Assembly: GCA_026315105.1 (NCBI GenBank)
Contig: CM048751.1
Coordinates: 337,388,649-337,452,648 of the forward strand
Length of the DNA: 64,000 bases
Direction: 5' to 3'
Origin: Locusta migratoria
Lineage: Eukaryota; Arthropoda; Insecta; Orthoptera; Acrididae
The translations under genes were made by a program, and so were the position numbers. The notes below the pieces were generated by a model that saw nothing but the letters and a program-made list of their open reading frames with translations, ran no database searches and had not been told where the DNA came from. Below are positions 47,392 through 60,200 of this stretch, piece by piece. Every line of letters starts with the position of its first letter. The stretch's first letter is position 1.

Positions 47392-50300
47392 AATCCTCCA
47401 GTGGAATTGCGGTGGATTTTTTTGACACCTGGCTAAATTACAACTTTTAAGCGCCACACCTGCTTTCTGCATTGCCCTCCAGGAGACTTGGTTCCCGGCA
47501 ATGCGGACCCCTGCCCTTCATGAGTACAGGGGATACTACAAAAGTCGCAGCATTTATTGTAGGGTGTCAGGTGGAGTCTTTATCTACATTCTTAACTCTG
47601 TTTTATAGTGAACCATGCCCCTTCAGAAGCTGTGGCTGTCAGAGTAAGGATACCACATGACGTAACTATCTGCAACTTATACCTCCCACCGCATGATGAT
47701 GTACCACCAAACATATTAGCTGCACTGATATCCCAACTCCCACCGCCATTTTTACTATTGGGCGATTTTAACACCCATACCCCTCGTGGGGTGGTGCAAT
47801 AGCCAGTGGCCATGGCAGAGATGTTGAGAACTTAATATCCCAGCTTGACCTCTGCATCTTAAACACCGGTGCCACCACGCATTTCAGTGTGGCACATGGC
47901 ACTTTCTCGGCTATTGACTTGTCGGTTTGCAGCCCTGGCCTCTTACCATCTGTCAACCAGAGGACGCACGATGATTTGTGGGGTAGTGACCACTTTCCTA
48001 TCTTTCTGTCACTACCCCATTGTCAGTGCCCAGGACACCCCCCTCGATGGGCTTTAAATAAGATAAACTGAGATGACGTCCATACTGTTGTCACTCTTGA
48101 ACCTCTCCTGAACGTTACAATCGACATAGTGGTAGAATATGTCACTAAGACGATTGTATCTGCTGCTGAGCACACAATCCCCCATTTATCTGGATGCTCC
48201 CAGAGAAAGACAGTGTCTTGGTGGTCGTCGAAAGTTGTGGAAGCCATCCGAGACTGTAGGCGTGCTCTTCAGCACCATTACCACCACCCATCGCTCGATA
48301 CTCTAATCGCGTTTAAAAGCCTCTGAGCTCGTGCTCGGCAGATAATACAGAGGTGCAAACAGGAATGTTGGGAGAGGTACATCTCTACCATAGGGTTGTG
48401 TACCTCCCCTCCCCAAGTCTGGACGAAGATCCGATGCCTGTATGACTACCAGATCCAGACAGCAATTCCTGGGATCTCTATATGTGGAGCTGTCTGTACG
48501 GATCATGGCGCCATCTCTGAGGCTTTTGCCGAGGACTATGCTCATGCTGCTGCATCCCAAAAGTATCCACCTGCCTTCCACACGTTAAAACAGCGGACTG
48601 AACCCAAACCCCTTTCATTCACCAGAAGCCACCCTGAGGTGTATAACACTCTGTTTAGTGAGTGGGAGTTTCTCAGTGCCCTTGTGCACTGCCCTGATAC
48701 TGCCCCAGGGTCCAACAGTATCCATAATCATATGTTGAAGCATCTATCTGATGCTTCTAAGAGACGTGTTCTAGCCTTGTTTAATCGGATCTGGAGCAGA
48801 TGAGTCTTCCCATTACAGTGGCGAGAAAGTACCATCGTTCCAGTGCTTAAGCCAGGTAAAAACCCATTAGACATGGACAATTATCGGCCAATCAGCATTA
48901 CAAATGTCCTCTGTAAACTGCTAGAATGCATGGTAAGCCAGAGGTTGTGCTGGGTGCTTGAATCCCGGGGCCTGCTGGCTCTATGCCAAGGTGGCTTCCG
49001 TCTTGGATAACCTGGTCCATCTTGAGTCCACCATCCGGACAGCCTTTTCTCAACGTCAGCACCTTTTTTGATTTGTCAAAGGCATATGACATGACATGGC
49101 TGTGCCACATCCTTACCACCTTGCATGGCTGAGGACTTTGGGGCTCACTCCCACTTTTTATCCAAAACTTTTTAACTCTATGTACCTTCCGTGTACAGAT
49201 CGGGGGGTTCTATAGCTCCTTACATACCCAGGAGAATGGGGTCCTCCAGGGCTCAGTATTGAGCATCCCCCTGTTTTTAGTAGCCATTAATGCTCAGTAT
49301 CACTTTTCAGTCATCAGTATCACTTTCATTGTATGCTGATGACTTTAGCATATATTTTAGCTCTTCTAGCATGTGTGTTGCTGAATGCTATCTGCAGGGC
49401 ACCATATGCAAGGCGCAGGCATGGGCCCTCTCCCATGGGTTTCAGTTCTCTGCCGCCAAGACATGTGTTATGCACTTCTGTCGGCATCGGACAGTCCACT
49501 CACATCCAGAGCTTTACATTAACGACCACCTACTCACTGTAGTAGAAACTCGCCATTTCTTAGGACTGGAATTTGATGATAGGCTAACATGGCTACCACA
49601 TATTCGCCAGATTAAACAGAAGTGCTGGCGGCACCTCAACATCCTGCGGTGCCTTAGCAGTACCACTTGGGGCACAGATCGCAGTACCCTGCTGCACTTT
49701 TACGAAGCCCTTGTTCTGTCACGTTTGGAATACAGGAGTGTAGTATATGGTTCCACATCACCCTCTGTGCTACAGCTTCTGGATCCTATCCACAACTGTG
49801 GCGTTCAACGCACGACAGAGGCTTTCAGGACAAGCCCTGTGGACAGTCTCCTTTTGGAGGCTGGGGTGCTTCTTCTGCAAATCAGGCGGCAACAACTGCT
49901 GGCAAATTATGCAGCTCACGTCTTTTGTACGCCTACTCATCCCAACTACCATCTCCTTTTTACAAACAGAATACTCCAGATACCAGAATGGCGGGCGAGA
50001 TCGGGCTTGATGATCAGTGTCCGGGTTGAATTGGAGTCTTTTCCTCTGCCATCTTTGTTCAAATTCCATTTGCGTACGCCACCATCATGTCTACCTCAAC
50101 CTCCACTTCGACTGGACTTGACACACTGCTCCAAATGCTCCATTCACCCAGAGGCACTTCTCGGACAATTTCTGTCAATTCTAGATGGGTACCAGGACTC
50201 CACAGTAATCTTCACTGATGGCTCGAGGGCAGGTGGTTGTGTTGGCTTTGCATATACGCTTGCTGGACATAAGGAACTGCATTCACTGCAGGATGGCTGC

Positions 50301-50920
50301 TGAGTATTCACTGCTAAGCTGGAAGCCATCCTTCGCGCAGTCGATTACATTCGTTCCTGCTCTGGGGAGTCTTCCCTCATATGCAGTGACTCCCTAAGCA
50401 GTCTACAGGTCCTCGATCAGTGCTTCCCTCGCCATCCCTTGATTAAGGCCATCCAAGAATTGCTATACATCATTGACCGTTGTTCGCTGTCGGTAGCATT
50501 TGTCTGGACACCAGGGTACGTTTGGATAGCTGGAAACAAGATAGCTGACAGGTTACCAAAAGAGGCTACCCATAAACCAACCCTGGATATAGGTATCCCA
50601 GCTCCTGACATCTGTTCAATGCTACATAGTCGCGTTCTTGGTCTGTGCAGTACAGAATGGTGTACCATACGGATGCCCAACAAATTGTGACTAATAAAGG
50701 AGACAACCAACATGTGGAGGTCCTCTGTGTGGAAACCTCACAGGGATTCTGTCATCCTCTGCTGACTCCGCATCGGCCATACTTGGCTTACGCATGGTCA
50801 CATTCTCCGTCGGGAGGATCCTCACTGTCGATGTGGTGCGCCTTTGACAGTTGCCCACACCTTACTCGAATGCCCAACCTTTGCCCCTCAATGGTGGACT
50901 TTTAATCTTCCTGACTCCTT
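47392..50920 (+). pseudogene. ORF2 of the 45.5-51.3 kb LINE
   Basis: Endonuclease: QWNCGG, ALQETW, VRIPHDVTICNLYLPP, LLGDFNTHTP (47600-47780), SDHFPIF (47985). RT: APGSNSIHNHML, DNYRPISIT (48880), VLQGSVL and SLYADDFSIYF (49330), LGLEFDDRLTWLPH, LVLSRLEY. RNase H: IFTDGSRAGGC (50210), SDSLSSLQVL, and VWIAGNKIADRLPKEA (50520). The C-terminal knuckle is near 50820 (CRCGAPLTVAHTLLEC in mixed frames). Frameshifts and stops lie between most domains. The YADD box is intact. Confidence 0.8.
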
Positions 50921-51292
50921 ACAACTTGTTTCAGGTGACAATGCCTCTGTGGCTGATTCTGTTTTAACTTTTAGTCATAACAGTGGATTATACAATTTCA
51001 TCTGCTTCATCTATTTATTCTGCACTTGCTTAATATTTTTAGGCAGGTGATTTTAATGTGTTGCAGAGTGGTTGGATGTCCTATCTTTATTTCTATGAAC
51101 ACCCAGCCTGGACACTCTGGTCTTCTCTTTTAAATCTCTTCTTTCTTCCCTTTAGTACATTCTTTGATTTCTGACATTTTCCACCTATGGTTTGATGTAG
51201 TTTAACACATTATGTCCTATTTTATTTCTGTGATTGGAAAAAGGGACTGATGACCATAGTAGTTTGGTCCCTTTCAAACCCAACCCAACCAA

Positions 51293-52135
51293 GCATTGTT
51301 AGCAACCTTTTATCAAATATTGACCCAGACAGAGCAGAATTATTTTTGGTTTAATTTCTTCTTCAGATGCTATTAATCACCTTCATATGAGTGCACAAGT
51401 GTTTATTGTCACAATCATGCCATTAGTTTTTAAATCTGCTCTTTCTTTCTGGAAGGACATCAAATTGAATGTTTTAGAATTTTAATCTGGTGAATCATTA
51501 TTAAAATATCACTTGAAATTAAATATATACATTTAAATGCCGCAAAAATTAAAGAATGTTCAAGAAATACAAACCCAACTGCGAGGAAGTCTTCAATATC
51601 TTGTATGTGAACCTCAACTTTGAAGCCATGTCCAATCATTTTGCAATCACAATACAAGTTAAAAAGTGATCAGCAATGGGAACAGAATGCTTAAAGAAAT
51701 AAAAGAAGACACTGAGCATGAATTATTAAATACAAGAATGAAAAAGTAAGTTGCCATTCTTGTCCTTCTGGAAGGATCCTATTGGGATAAGGATAAGCAA
51801 AAGAGGTAAATGTTTCATAAAAAAAATTAAGATTAGATATTTGTTACAGATATTTCATGAATTTTATGTTTACAAACACAATGGAAACTAAATGAAATAG
51901 AGTGGTGGGATTCAAAATGTCTACCCTATGATTTCTTTATTAACAGCTTACAATGCTACCTATGAGAGACAGCAACTCCAGAAAAACCTGGGTGATATTA
52001 CATGTAATTAAAGGATCCAAAGACTTCAAAAGTGATTTTCTCGGCAGTTTTCAAAGTTTCCTTGAATGGCTTTGGCTGGTTGCTATTTGAGTTCTGAACA
52101 TCACACACCATAAATATGATATCTATGATGTCTCA
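51293..52135. other. Intergenic, nothing recognised
   Basis: AT-rich without supported coding or repeat signal. Confidence 0.45.
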
Positions 52136-52735
52136 TTGTAAGCTAATGTCTCCATGAGACAGTTCTTTGTTTAACTGCTCAAGGTAATTTTCAGGCAAAG
52201 CATTTGGGAGGATTTATTTGATTATCTATCCCTGCCACAGAGTCTATATTTGGTAACTTAAAAATCAGCACCTGAAACTACAACATGGCTAGGAAATTTG
52301 TGTGAAATGTTTTCCAAATTTCCCAACAAGTGCTCCTATACTACTGCTGCTGAGGCAGATCTATAAAGCAGCAGATGATTGTTTAACACATTGGCTGCTG
52401 TGTGGCTGGCGATGGCCACAGCAGGTGGTTCTGGTGTGCCTCTGATGTCATCGCGGTAGCCAATGTGTTAATCCCACTTTCAACCATGGTCTTCACCTGA
52501 ATTATTTAATACTCTGGGTCGGTACTAATCTTAGTAGATGTTGTTATATTTGTTGTAGGTATAAACACTCCACCTTCCACATTCTGCTTATCTTACATTA
52601 TGGCATTAGTTTAGAATTTCATTGCTATTGACATCTTGTTTATACCAATCTTCTATACTTAGTACTATGTGGGCATTGTGACTATTTATAAGTGAGAGAG
52701 GAGCATCTGTGGCATACGGTTCTTTAATTTTTTCA
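52136..52735 (-). mobile_element. CR1/L2-like LINE, endonuclease fragment (decayed)
   Basis: TTTAACTGCTCAAGGTAATT (52170) and the following 200 bases parallel the - strand copy at 23410-23640 (TTTAACTGCTCAAGACAGTT). Interrupted by the 81-bp MITE at 52387. Confidence 0.6.
52387..52467. mobile_element. 81-bp MITE flanked by TTAA, copy 2
   Basis: TTAA at 52383-52386 and 52468-52471. Ends CACATTGGCTGCTGTGTGGC and the complement of CACATTGGCTACCGC. It lies inside a LINE endonuclease fragment, which proves insertion. Confidence 0.8.
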
Positions 52736-53126
52736 TGGATCCTTCTGCAGGTAGCTATTACCAGAGATTCCAACCATTATGATTTAATTGTAATTTTTAC
52801 TTAAATTGTTTAAAATTAGGTGTTTACAATTAAAGAGGTTTCAATAACAAACAAATGTAATTTTTTTCCATCAGCAGAATTAGTTTCCTTTTGAGTTAGT
52901 TCATGTGACGACATAGACATAAATAAACTGGTTATGAGCAACAGCTTCTAGCATGTTGTTGTGGAAATCACCAGTATTGACAGTGACTTCTACGAACTCG
53001 AAAACTGCATAATACGGCATACGGGATGAATCCACAATGGTGAGCCATTAGAGCCGTGCCCCAGGAAAAATCGTGAAGTGTTGAAGCAATAATATACAAT
53101 GTTCGTCATATATCCTAAATCGTTAA
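52736..53126. other. Intergenic, nothing recognised
   Basis: AT-rich; no motif. Confidence 0.4.
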
Positions 53127-53297
53127 TCAAATGTTTGTCAAGCTTAAGGGACTTAACTGCAGGGTCATCAGTTTCTAAACTTACAAACTACCTAATAGTA
53201 AAGACGACACAAACATCCATGCCTGATGGGGGATTTGAACCCCCGATGGGGAACATCCTCGCGAATCAGAGTATAGCGCCTCAATACGCTTGGCCAT
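53127..53297 (-). mobile_element. tRNA-derived SINE (- strand)
   Basis: Reverse reading: TGGCCAAGCG (head), GGGGGTTCAAATCCCCC (B box and T arm), then GTAAGTTTAGAAACTGATGA and the tail ACAAACATTTGA. Same family as 56050 and 59428. Confidence 0.75.
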
Positions 53298-53701
53298 TCC
53301 ACAGTGGCAGTTCGTTAATCTGTGTTCAATAGTTGCAGTTGTGTTGGTTTTGGTTTTATTGCATGGTACCTACTAATACAGTTATTTCCTGTGTTTGATA
53401 CTGATAAGCTATGCCAAAGTGTGTACAATTCAAGATTCGAAAGCTCCATTGTCACTTCAGGTTCTCTCTCTTTCAGTCCTGGATCTTTCAAGAATGTTTC
53501 AAAAAACAGGAAAATGATTTCATTAGACGTAGGAACATACTGGAAGGAGAGTTTGGTGATGGAGACATCAAAATTTGCCCAGTTTTTTAACCTACACACT
53601 TGCCGAAATATCTTAACCTACTCTGTTAATGTAAATTATGATTTTACATTATCTTGTATATATGAGCAATTGGATAATGTGGAGATTCTGTGATATGTTT
53701 A
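53298..53701. other. Intergenic, nothing recognised
   Basis: One 123-codon open frame (53322-53693) with no motif. Confidence 0.4.
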
Positions 53702-54502
53702 CATGTTGTTGTGGTCTTCAGTCCGCAGACTGGTTCGATGCAGCTCTCCACGCTATCCAGTCCCTTGCAAGTCTCTTCATCTGAGAATATGTTCGGCAAC
53801 CTACATCCTTTTGAATCTGCTTACTATATTCATCCCTCAGTCTCCCTCTACGATTTTTACCCCACACACTCCCTTCTAATTCTAAATTGACAATTCCTTG
53901 ATATTCCAACCAATCTATCCCTTCTCTTAGTCAGGATAGGCCAGAAACTCATTTCTCCCCAATTCGGTTAAGCACCTCCTCATTAGTTACGTAATCTACC
54001 CATCTGCTTTTCATCATTCGTCTGTAGCACGACATTTCAAAAGCTTCTATCATCTTTTTATCTGAACTCCTTATCATCCACATTTCACTCCCATACAATG
54101 CTACACTCCGGACAAATGCTTTCAGAAAGGACTTCCTAACATTTGAATTAATATTGGATGTTAACAAGTTTCACTTCTTTAGAAACGCTTTTTTTCCCAT
54201 AGCCATTTTGCATTTTATGTCTTCTTTAATTTGGCCATCAGAAGTTATCTTGCTACCCAAATAACAAAATTCATCCACTACTTTTATTGTCTCATTACCT
54301 AATCTAATTCCTTCAGCGTCACCTGATTTTCTGACATTGCATTCGATTATCTTTGTTTTACTCTTGTTAATGTTCATCTTATATCTTCCTTTCAAGACAC
54401 TGTCCATCCCATTCAATTGCTCTTCCAGATCTTTTGTGATCTCTGACAGAATTATTATGTCATCGGCAAACCGCAATGATTTTATTTCTTCTCCCTGCAC
54501 TT
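53702..54502 (-). mobile_element. RTE-type LINE, 3' part (- strand)
   Basis: Reverse reading from 54502: LRFADDIIILSE, EQLNGMDSVLKGR, CNVRKSGDAEGIRLGNE, EFCYLGSKITSDGQ (54171-54500). Then SFLKAFVRSVALYGSEMW (53949-54167) and the C-terminal GKNRRGRLRDEYSKQIQKDV (53718-53909), ending with the family terminus and (CAA)n. Catalytic FADD kept; frameshifts between pieces. 5'-truncated at the RT palm. Confidence 0.85.
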
Positions 54503-54532
54503 ATATACATATAAATATATATAAAAAATAGA

Positions 54533-54795
54533 AAACGGATGACTTACCCAAAGGACAGGCTAGTCAACAGACACAAATAAAATCACACACAAACACACAT
54601 ACAAGTTTTCGCAACCATTGGTCGCTTCTTCAGGAAAAGAGTAAGGAAGGAGAGGAGAAAGGGAAGGATACAGGTTTTAAGGAAGTGGAAAAGGAGTCAT
54701 TCCAATTCCAGGAGTGGAAGGACTTACCTTAGGGGAAGAAAGGAAGATAAACAAATACACACACACCCACACAAATCCACACGCAAACACCAATA
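54533..54795. repeat. Purine-rich repeat, MITE or minisatellite fragment
   Basis: GATGACTTACCC near 54540 and GGACTTACCTTAGGGG near 54720 bracket CACACAAACACACATACAAG and an AGGAAAGAG-rich stretch. The wording recalls a common orthopteran element; assignment uncertain. Confidence 0.4.
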
Positions 54796-55944
54796 TACAT
54801 ATATAATGCAGAAACCATAAAATCTAAGATGGTCAGTTCTGAGGAAAAAGGGAAGAAAAGAAGAAAATGATTAGTTAAGTTTTGCTACACATTCCTACTG
54901 TACACATCAGAATGATGACGTAATATGATGCCCCATATCTCATCTGCAAACTTACAAAAACTGTTTTCACAATTTTTATGATTCCTTATTCCCTTGGATC
55001 CCTTCCTACCCGTCCCCTCCCTGATCATACATATTAGGTCACATTACTATTTGTCATATTGAAAAGTTGGAACCTCTGTATTGCTATATTAACATTTTAT
55101 TTTTACATTCTGTTGTGCCGAATGCTAACCAGCCTTGAAACAGAATCCACCTTTTTGGGCCTGTGTAGGGATTCCTCTACTTAAAAAAACCCACATGTTC
55201 ACATCATGTGTACTACACTCCCCTAGTAGCTGCTTCCTGCATGCCATGTACATCTGACATATTTCTCCACCCCATAGCCGAAGTGGAGATATTCGCACCC
55301 AAGAACACCACATATATGTCTGAACCACTTTTAAGCCTTTCACTTGCCTCCAAACCAGATAAATGTATATGGTTCTTGGAACAATGCTACAAATTGACAG
55401 CTCTGCTTCCTACCAAGTGTTCACCAAACCTGCTAGTTGTCTGTAAAAATCGAGGATGGCCTCACAGCACGAGTAATAGACATCATTGGTACCAGCTTGA
55501 GTTACAATTTGTAGACGGGTGCACCCAGTGTGTTCAGTTGCCACTGGTAGAGCTGCCTCCTAATTTTGGATGACATCCCTCCCCAGCAAGCAAACTAAGG
55601 TGACACTGGCTTTCTACCTACCCACGACGACTCTATTACATGCATACAATTGACGCTTCCCATGAGCAGTCACACTTTTTTCGCTTTTACAGGCCTCTCA
55701 GGAAGATCACCCACCATCCCAAGTGACAAGGCAGACCTTACTGTCTCAGAGGTACTGTCAACAATGGGCAACACCTCAAAACTAAGGTGTAAAAGTACGG
55801 TATTACAGCTGGTACCCATTTTTGTCTTCTGCTCAGAGATTTGTATTTTTGTCACAGTTCACAATTCACTATTTGTTTATTGTTAAAGGGTGTTTTTCAG
55901 TTTCAGCTGCTAGTAGGCAACATAAACTTCCAGCATGGATGTAT
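54796..55944. other. Unassigned; possible old repeat at 55195-55620
   Basis: 55195-55620 is richer in GC and in short open frames on both strands than its flanks, which suggests a decayed coding repeat, but I cannot name it. Confidence 0.35.
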
Positions 55945-56760
55945 GACAAGGCTGGTTTGATGACTCTTCATACTACCCTATCTTGTGCAAACCTCTTCAT
56001 CTCTGAATAAGAATTTTAACCTACCTTCTTTTGAACCAGCCTACTATATTCGGACTGTGGCATCACGGTCTGCACAGCCACTATGGTTGGGGGTTCAAAT
56101 CCTCCCTTAGGCATGGACATTTGTGCTGTCCTTAGAGTTAGCTAGTTCATAAGTAGTTTGTAAGTTTAGGGACTGATGACCCTGTAGTTAAGTCCCATAA
56201 GCTATACAAACATTTGAACTGTATTCGTCTCTCAGTCTCCCTCTGTTGCTAAAATAACGATTCTTTGATGTTCCAGTATGTGTCCCACCAGTCAGTCCCT
56301 TCTTTTACTCATATATCAGAAATTTCTTTTCTCCCCAATTCTGTTCAGTACCTTATCATTAGCTGCATGGCCTAGGCATCTAATCTTCAGCATTCTTCTG
56401 TAGCACCACATTTCAAAAACTTTTTGTCTGAAATCCTTATCAGTCATGTGTCACATCTGAACAGTGCTACACTCCAGAAAAATTCTTTCAGAAATCACTT
56501 CCTTACTTTTAAATTAATACTGGATGTCAACAGATTTCTCTTTTCCAGAAATGGCTTTTTTCCCATGGCCATTCTGCACTTTATATCCTCCTTATTTTGG
56601 CCATCAAAAGTTATCTTTGCTATCCAGATAACAAAATTCATCTATATTAATTGTGGCATTATCTAATTCCTTCAGCATGCCTGATTTTTGTAGACTATAT
56701 TCCTTTAAGCCTGTTTCTCTCTTGTTAATGTGCATCTTACACCCTTTCTTCAAGGCAATA
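55945..56760 (-). mobile_element. RTE-type LINE, 3' part (- strand), split by a SINE
   Basis: Parallels 53702-54400 throughout: CTCAGTCTCCCTCTG, TTTCTCCCCAATTCTGTTCA, TACACTCCAGAAAAATTCTT, TTTATATCCTCC, AACAAAATTCATCTA. More decayed than that copy. A SINE is inserted at 56050-56213. Confidence 0.75.
56050..56213 (+). mobile_element. tRNA-derived SINE inserted in the RTE copy
   Basis: GGGGGTTCAAATCCTCCC (B box), GTTAGCTAGTTCATAAGTAG, GGGACTGATGACCCTG and the tail CAAACATTTGA. Flanked by ACTATATTC (56041-56049) and ACTGTATTC, a 9-bp target duplication with one change. Confidence 0.75.
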
Positions 56761-57031
56761 GGTGTCTTTTGTAAAAGAAGAACTTGTGCTGTGTGGTATA
56801 ACACTCAGTAGCACTAACAAATTATGGATACACAATTGTGGGAATTTTTTTAACATATCAAGAATACAACATAGCAGTAGTTCTGACTTTACTAATGAGA
56901 GGTGATCACTGGATACGCCCCCCCCCCCAACTCTTTTGTGGGTATGTGTATGGCATTGCTTGGTTCCATGAGCTGTTGCAGTCTTTCTTCTCTCCCAGGC
57001 TGCATTTCCTTTCCCGGTATCCTCATCCCCC

Positions 57032-57067
<36 letters not shown>

Positions 57068-57244
57068 GTCTATGTTATCCTTTAAGATAATTTACCATTT
57101 CCTTTAATTCTGATTTTCACTTTCTTTTTATTTCTCCTTTCCTCTCTCATTTTATTCTTTCAACAGAGTTTGGTACTCTTCATGATTTGACCTTCCTTCC
57201 TACATTTCTGTTATCATTGTGTGAACTGTTTGGGGAAGAACTCC
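56761..57244. other. Intergenic, no gene
   Basis: Contains a poly(C) (56920) and a (CT)n run at 57036-57062. Confidence 0.45.
57036..57062. repeat. (CT)n microsatellite
   Basis: About 13 units, then CTGTCTGTCT. Confidence 0.9.
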
Positions 57245-60200
57245 CTACATAACATCAATGGCATGGGTTCCCATCCCCCCTCTTTTCCCCTTTCCCCTTC
57301 ATTATAGCCTCCTGCTCCCACTAGGTCACCAACATTGTAGTCATTTTGTGTGGTGTGGCTCTTATGTACCTGTCTCAAGAAAAATTCTTCTCCAGCAGCT
57401 GATGGAGATGGTGAACCCTCTCAGGACTAGAAGCCTAACACACCGAGTTGAACACAGGGACCCATATTCTGTGACAACACCTCAACCTGCTCTCTCCCTG
57501 TCCTGACAACTCTTGTCCTCTGGGAGGGGAAGAAGGAAGAAGAGGAGGAGGAGGAGAAGAAGAAGTAGAAGAAGAAGAAGAAGATGATGATGATGAAAAA
57601 GCAGCAGCACAGGTCTCAAAATAAAGACACCACCACTCCCCTGAAATCTCTAGTTGTTTTACCTTCTTCCTGTCAATAGAGTTCGGCCACGTATTTATGG
57701 ATGTCACTCCATCCTTAATGGTGATAAGCACTGATGTGGTTTGGCATCCTCTATATGCTTGCATTACCTTCCTACTTACTGCAATAGCTATTATTGTTGC
57801 CTTCCAGAACTGCAGCCAGAAACTGTTGTATTGCAAGAATCACATTTTATGAATGCTCACTTGCTGACTCTTCAAGTCTACTGCTGGAACTGAATTGCCC
57901 CTCTACAAGGCTGTCTCTGTGTGGTGATCCACAAGGTCATTTTGTTGTTATTTCTCCTACACCAGAAATGGTGGCTGTTCGGATCCACCTAGATTCATCA
58001 ATAATTACACAAAATTTGCATCTCTCTTTGGACAGCCTTGTACACACCCTGCTCACTATTACCTCCTATTACAGCTCCCTTCCTTCTCCTTTAAGATTTC
58101 AATGCTCACAACTCCAACTCTCAGTGGGGTGGTACTGTGACCACCGATTTGGGCAGTATTGTTGAAGCCCTGTTGACAGGGCTTGACCTCTGCCTTGACT
58201 GGTACTTCCACACACTTCAGTGTAACTCACAGTACATTCTCAGTCATCAGTCTGTGTATTTATAATCCCAGACTTCTTTCCCCTGTTGAGTGGGGAGTCC
58301 ATGATGATTGGTGTGACAGTGATCATTCCCAGAACATATTGTCTTTTCATCACCACCACTTGCTGGAATGCCCTACCAGGTGAGCCTTAAATGATGCAGA
58401 TTGGGAAGCATTTTCCTTGACAGCCATCCTAACCATTCCACCACACAGCAGTATTGATAAATTTATGTGGAGTTTTACCATTTCCATCCTCTTGGCAGCT
58501 GCTTCAATACTTTCTTCTGTGGGTTCTCTCTGATGGAAGACTGTTGCATGGTGGACTACCAAACAGTGTTCTCCCTGCTACCTCTTTAAACACCAGAGAT
58601 GGATATGTTAGGAACAACAGTATGTCTCTGCCTTAGGTCCACATGCCGCACTTCTCTTTTGGGCAAAAATCAGGCACACTTTTGGCTTCCACCAACCTGC
58701 CAGTGTCCTAGTATGACTAGCCCATACACTATCAGTGAGCATTTCACTTGTCATTTTCCCCAGGCCTCAGCATTGGACCACTTATACCCCATGTTCTGCC
58801 CTATAAAACACCATGCCAAAGAACTCCTTTTATCTTTCGTTTCCCTCTGCCTGGAGCCTTACAATACCCAATCCAATGTGTGAAAATTTACCAGTGCTCT
58901 AGCTCCCTACTTTGACATGGGACCTGAGCTGTGTAAGATGCACAATCAAATGCTTAAACATTTATTGATGGCTAGCCACAATCGTATACAGCCCCCTTTT
59001 AACCATCTCTGGAATGAAGAAAACCTCCCTACCCAATGGAGAGAAACCATTCTTATTCCAGTTTTTAAGTTGGGCAAGCTGCCTCTTCAGATAGATAGCC
59101 ATGCTTGAATCAGTCGAACATCCTTTATAAATTAATCAAACATATGGTGAATTGTAGGTTGTTTTAGATCCTGGAATCTTGCTACCTTATAGCTTTGACC
59201 CAGATTGGTTTTCACTGAGGTCGCTCTCCAGCAGACAATTTAGTTAATCTGGAGTCTGCAATCCAAATGGCATTTTCCAGGCACCAACACCTTTTTGCAG
59301 TCCCATTATAAGTGGAAACTCCATGTCTCACTTCCAATTTTTATCCGAAACTTTCTTTCATGTTGCACTTCTCAGATACACATTGGCACCTCCTCTAATA
59401 CTTCTCATAGACAAAAGAATGGGGTTTTGCCATGTGGTCTAAGGCATTATGCTACAGATTGTGTGGCCCGCTACATGTCAGAGGTTTGAGTCCTCCCTCT
59501 GTAAGGGTGTGCGTGCTGTCTGTAGCGTAAGTTAGTTTATGTAGTTTGTAAGTCTTAAGGACTGATGACCTAAGCAGGAACATTCATTATATTTACAAAC
59601 ATTTTAACATTTCTGCAGGGTTCTGTTTATAGATTGTAACCTCTTTCCATAGTGGCTGTCAATGGTCTAGCAGTAGCTGTGGGGCCTATGGTGCCCTCCT
59701 ATTTGTATGCCAATGGGTTTTGCCTTTACTTTTGTTCATAAGTAATGTGTGTTGTTGAACACCAATTACAGAGTCCAATAAACAAAGTACAAACTTGTTG
59801 GGCCCTCACTCATGATTTCTAGTCCTTATGCATTTGTCACCTCCATACAGTCTATTCCCTTTCAGAATGGCCAGTCCCTCAAAGCGGTACACACACAACA
59901 TTGTTTGCGACTGGTCTTTGCCTTCCAGTTGACAAGGCTTTCACGTATTCATCAACAGATATGTTGGTCACATGTCATTGTCTTTATTTATTCATTTACA
60001 TATTCAAGCAATCTACATGCTACTGATGTTAGTTTGTACAAATGGAACAGTTTAATACATCATGATATATATAACAATATTAACAGGAGGAAGATTGAGC
60101 AATCAAAAAAAAAATTGTCAATGGCATAAAGGCTTTCTTTTTGAGCCAGTTTTGTATGTTTTTTCGAAAAGTTTTTAATCATGTAATGTGTGCTTCTGGT

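Larger units (their letters stand above)
45474..51292 (+). mobile_element. I-clade-like LINE, nearly full length (5.8 kb), broken frames
   Basis: Begins CAACCCCCTCAGGGGCTCAG and ends AAGGGACTGATGACCATAGT then TCCCTTTCAAACCCAACCC. It contains every expected part in order: 5' UTR, gag with knuckles (about 45970-47360), endonuclease (47390-48060), RT (48560-50000), RNase H (50190-50600) and C-terminal knuckle (50800-50900). It is the best template here for what the shorter copies lost. Confidence 0.85.
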
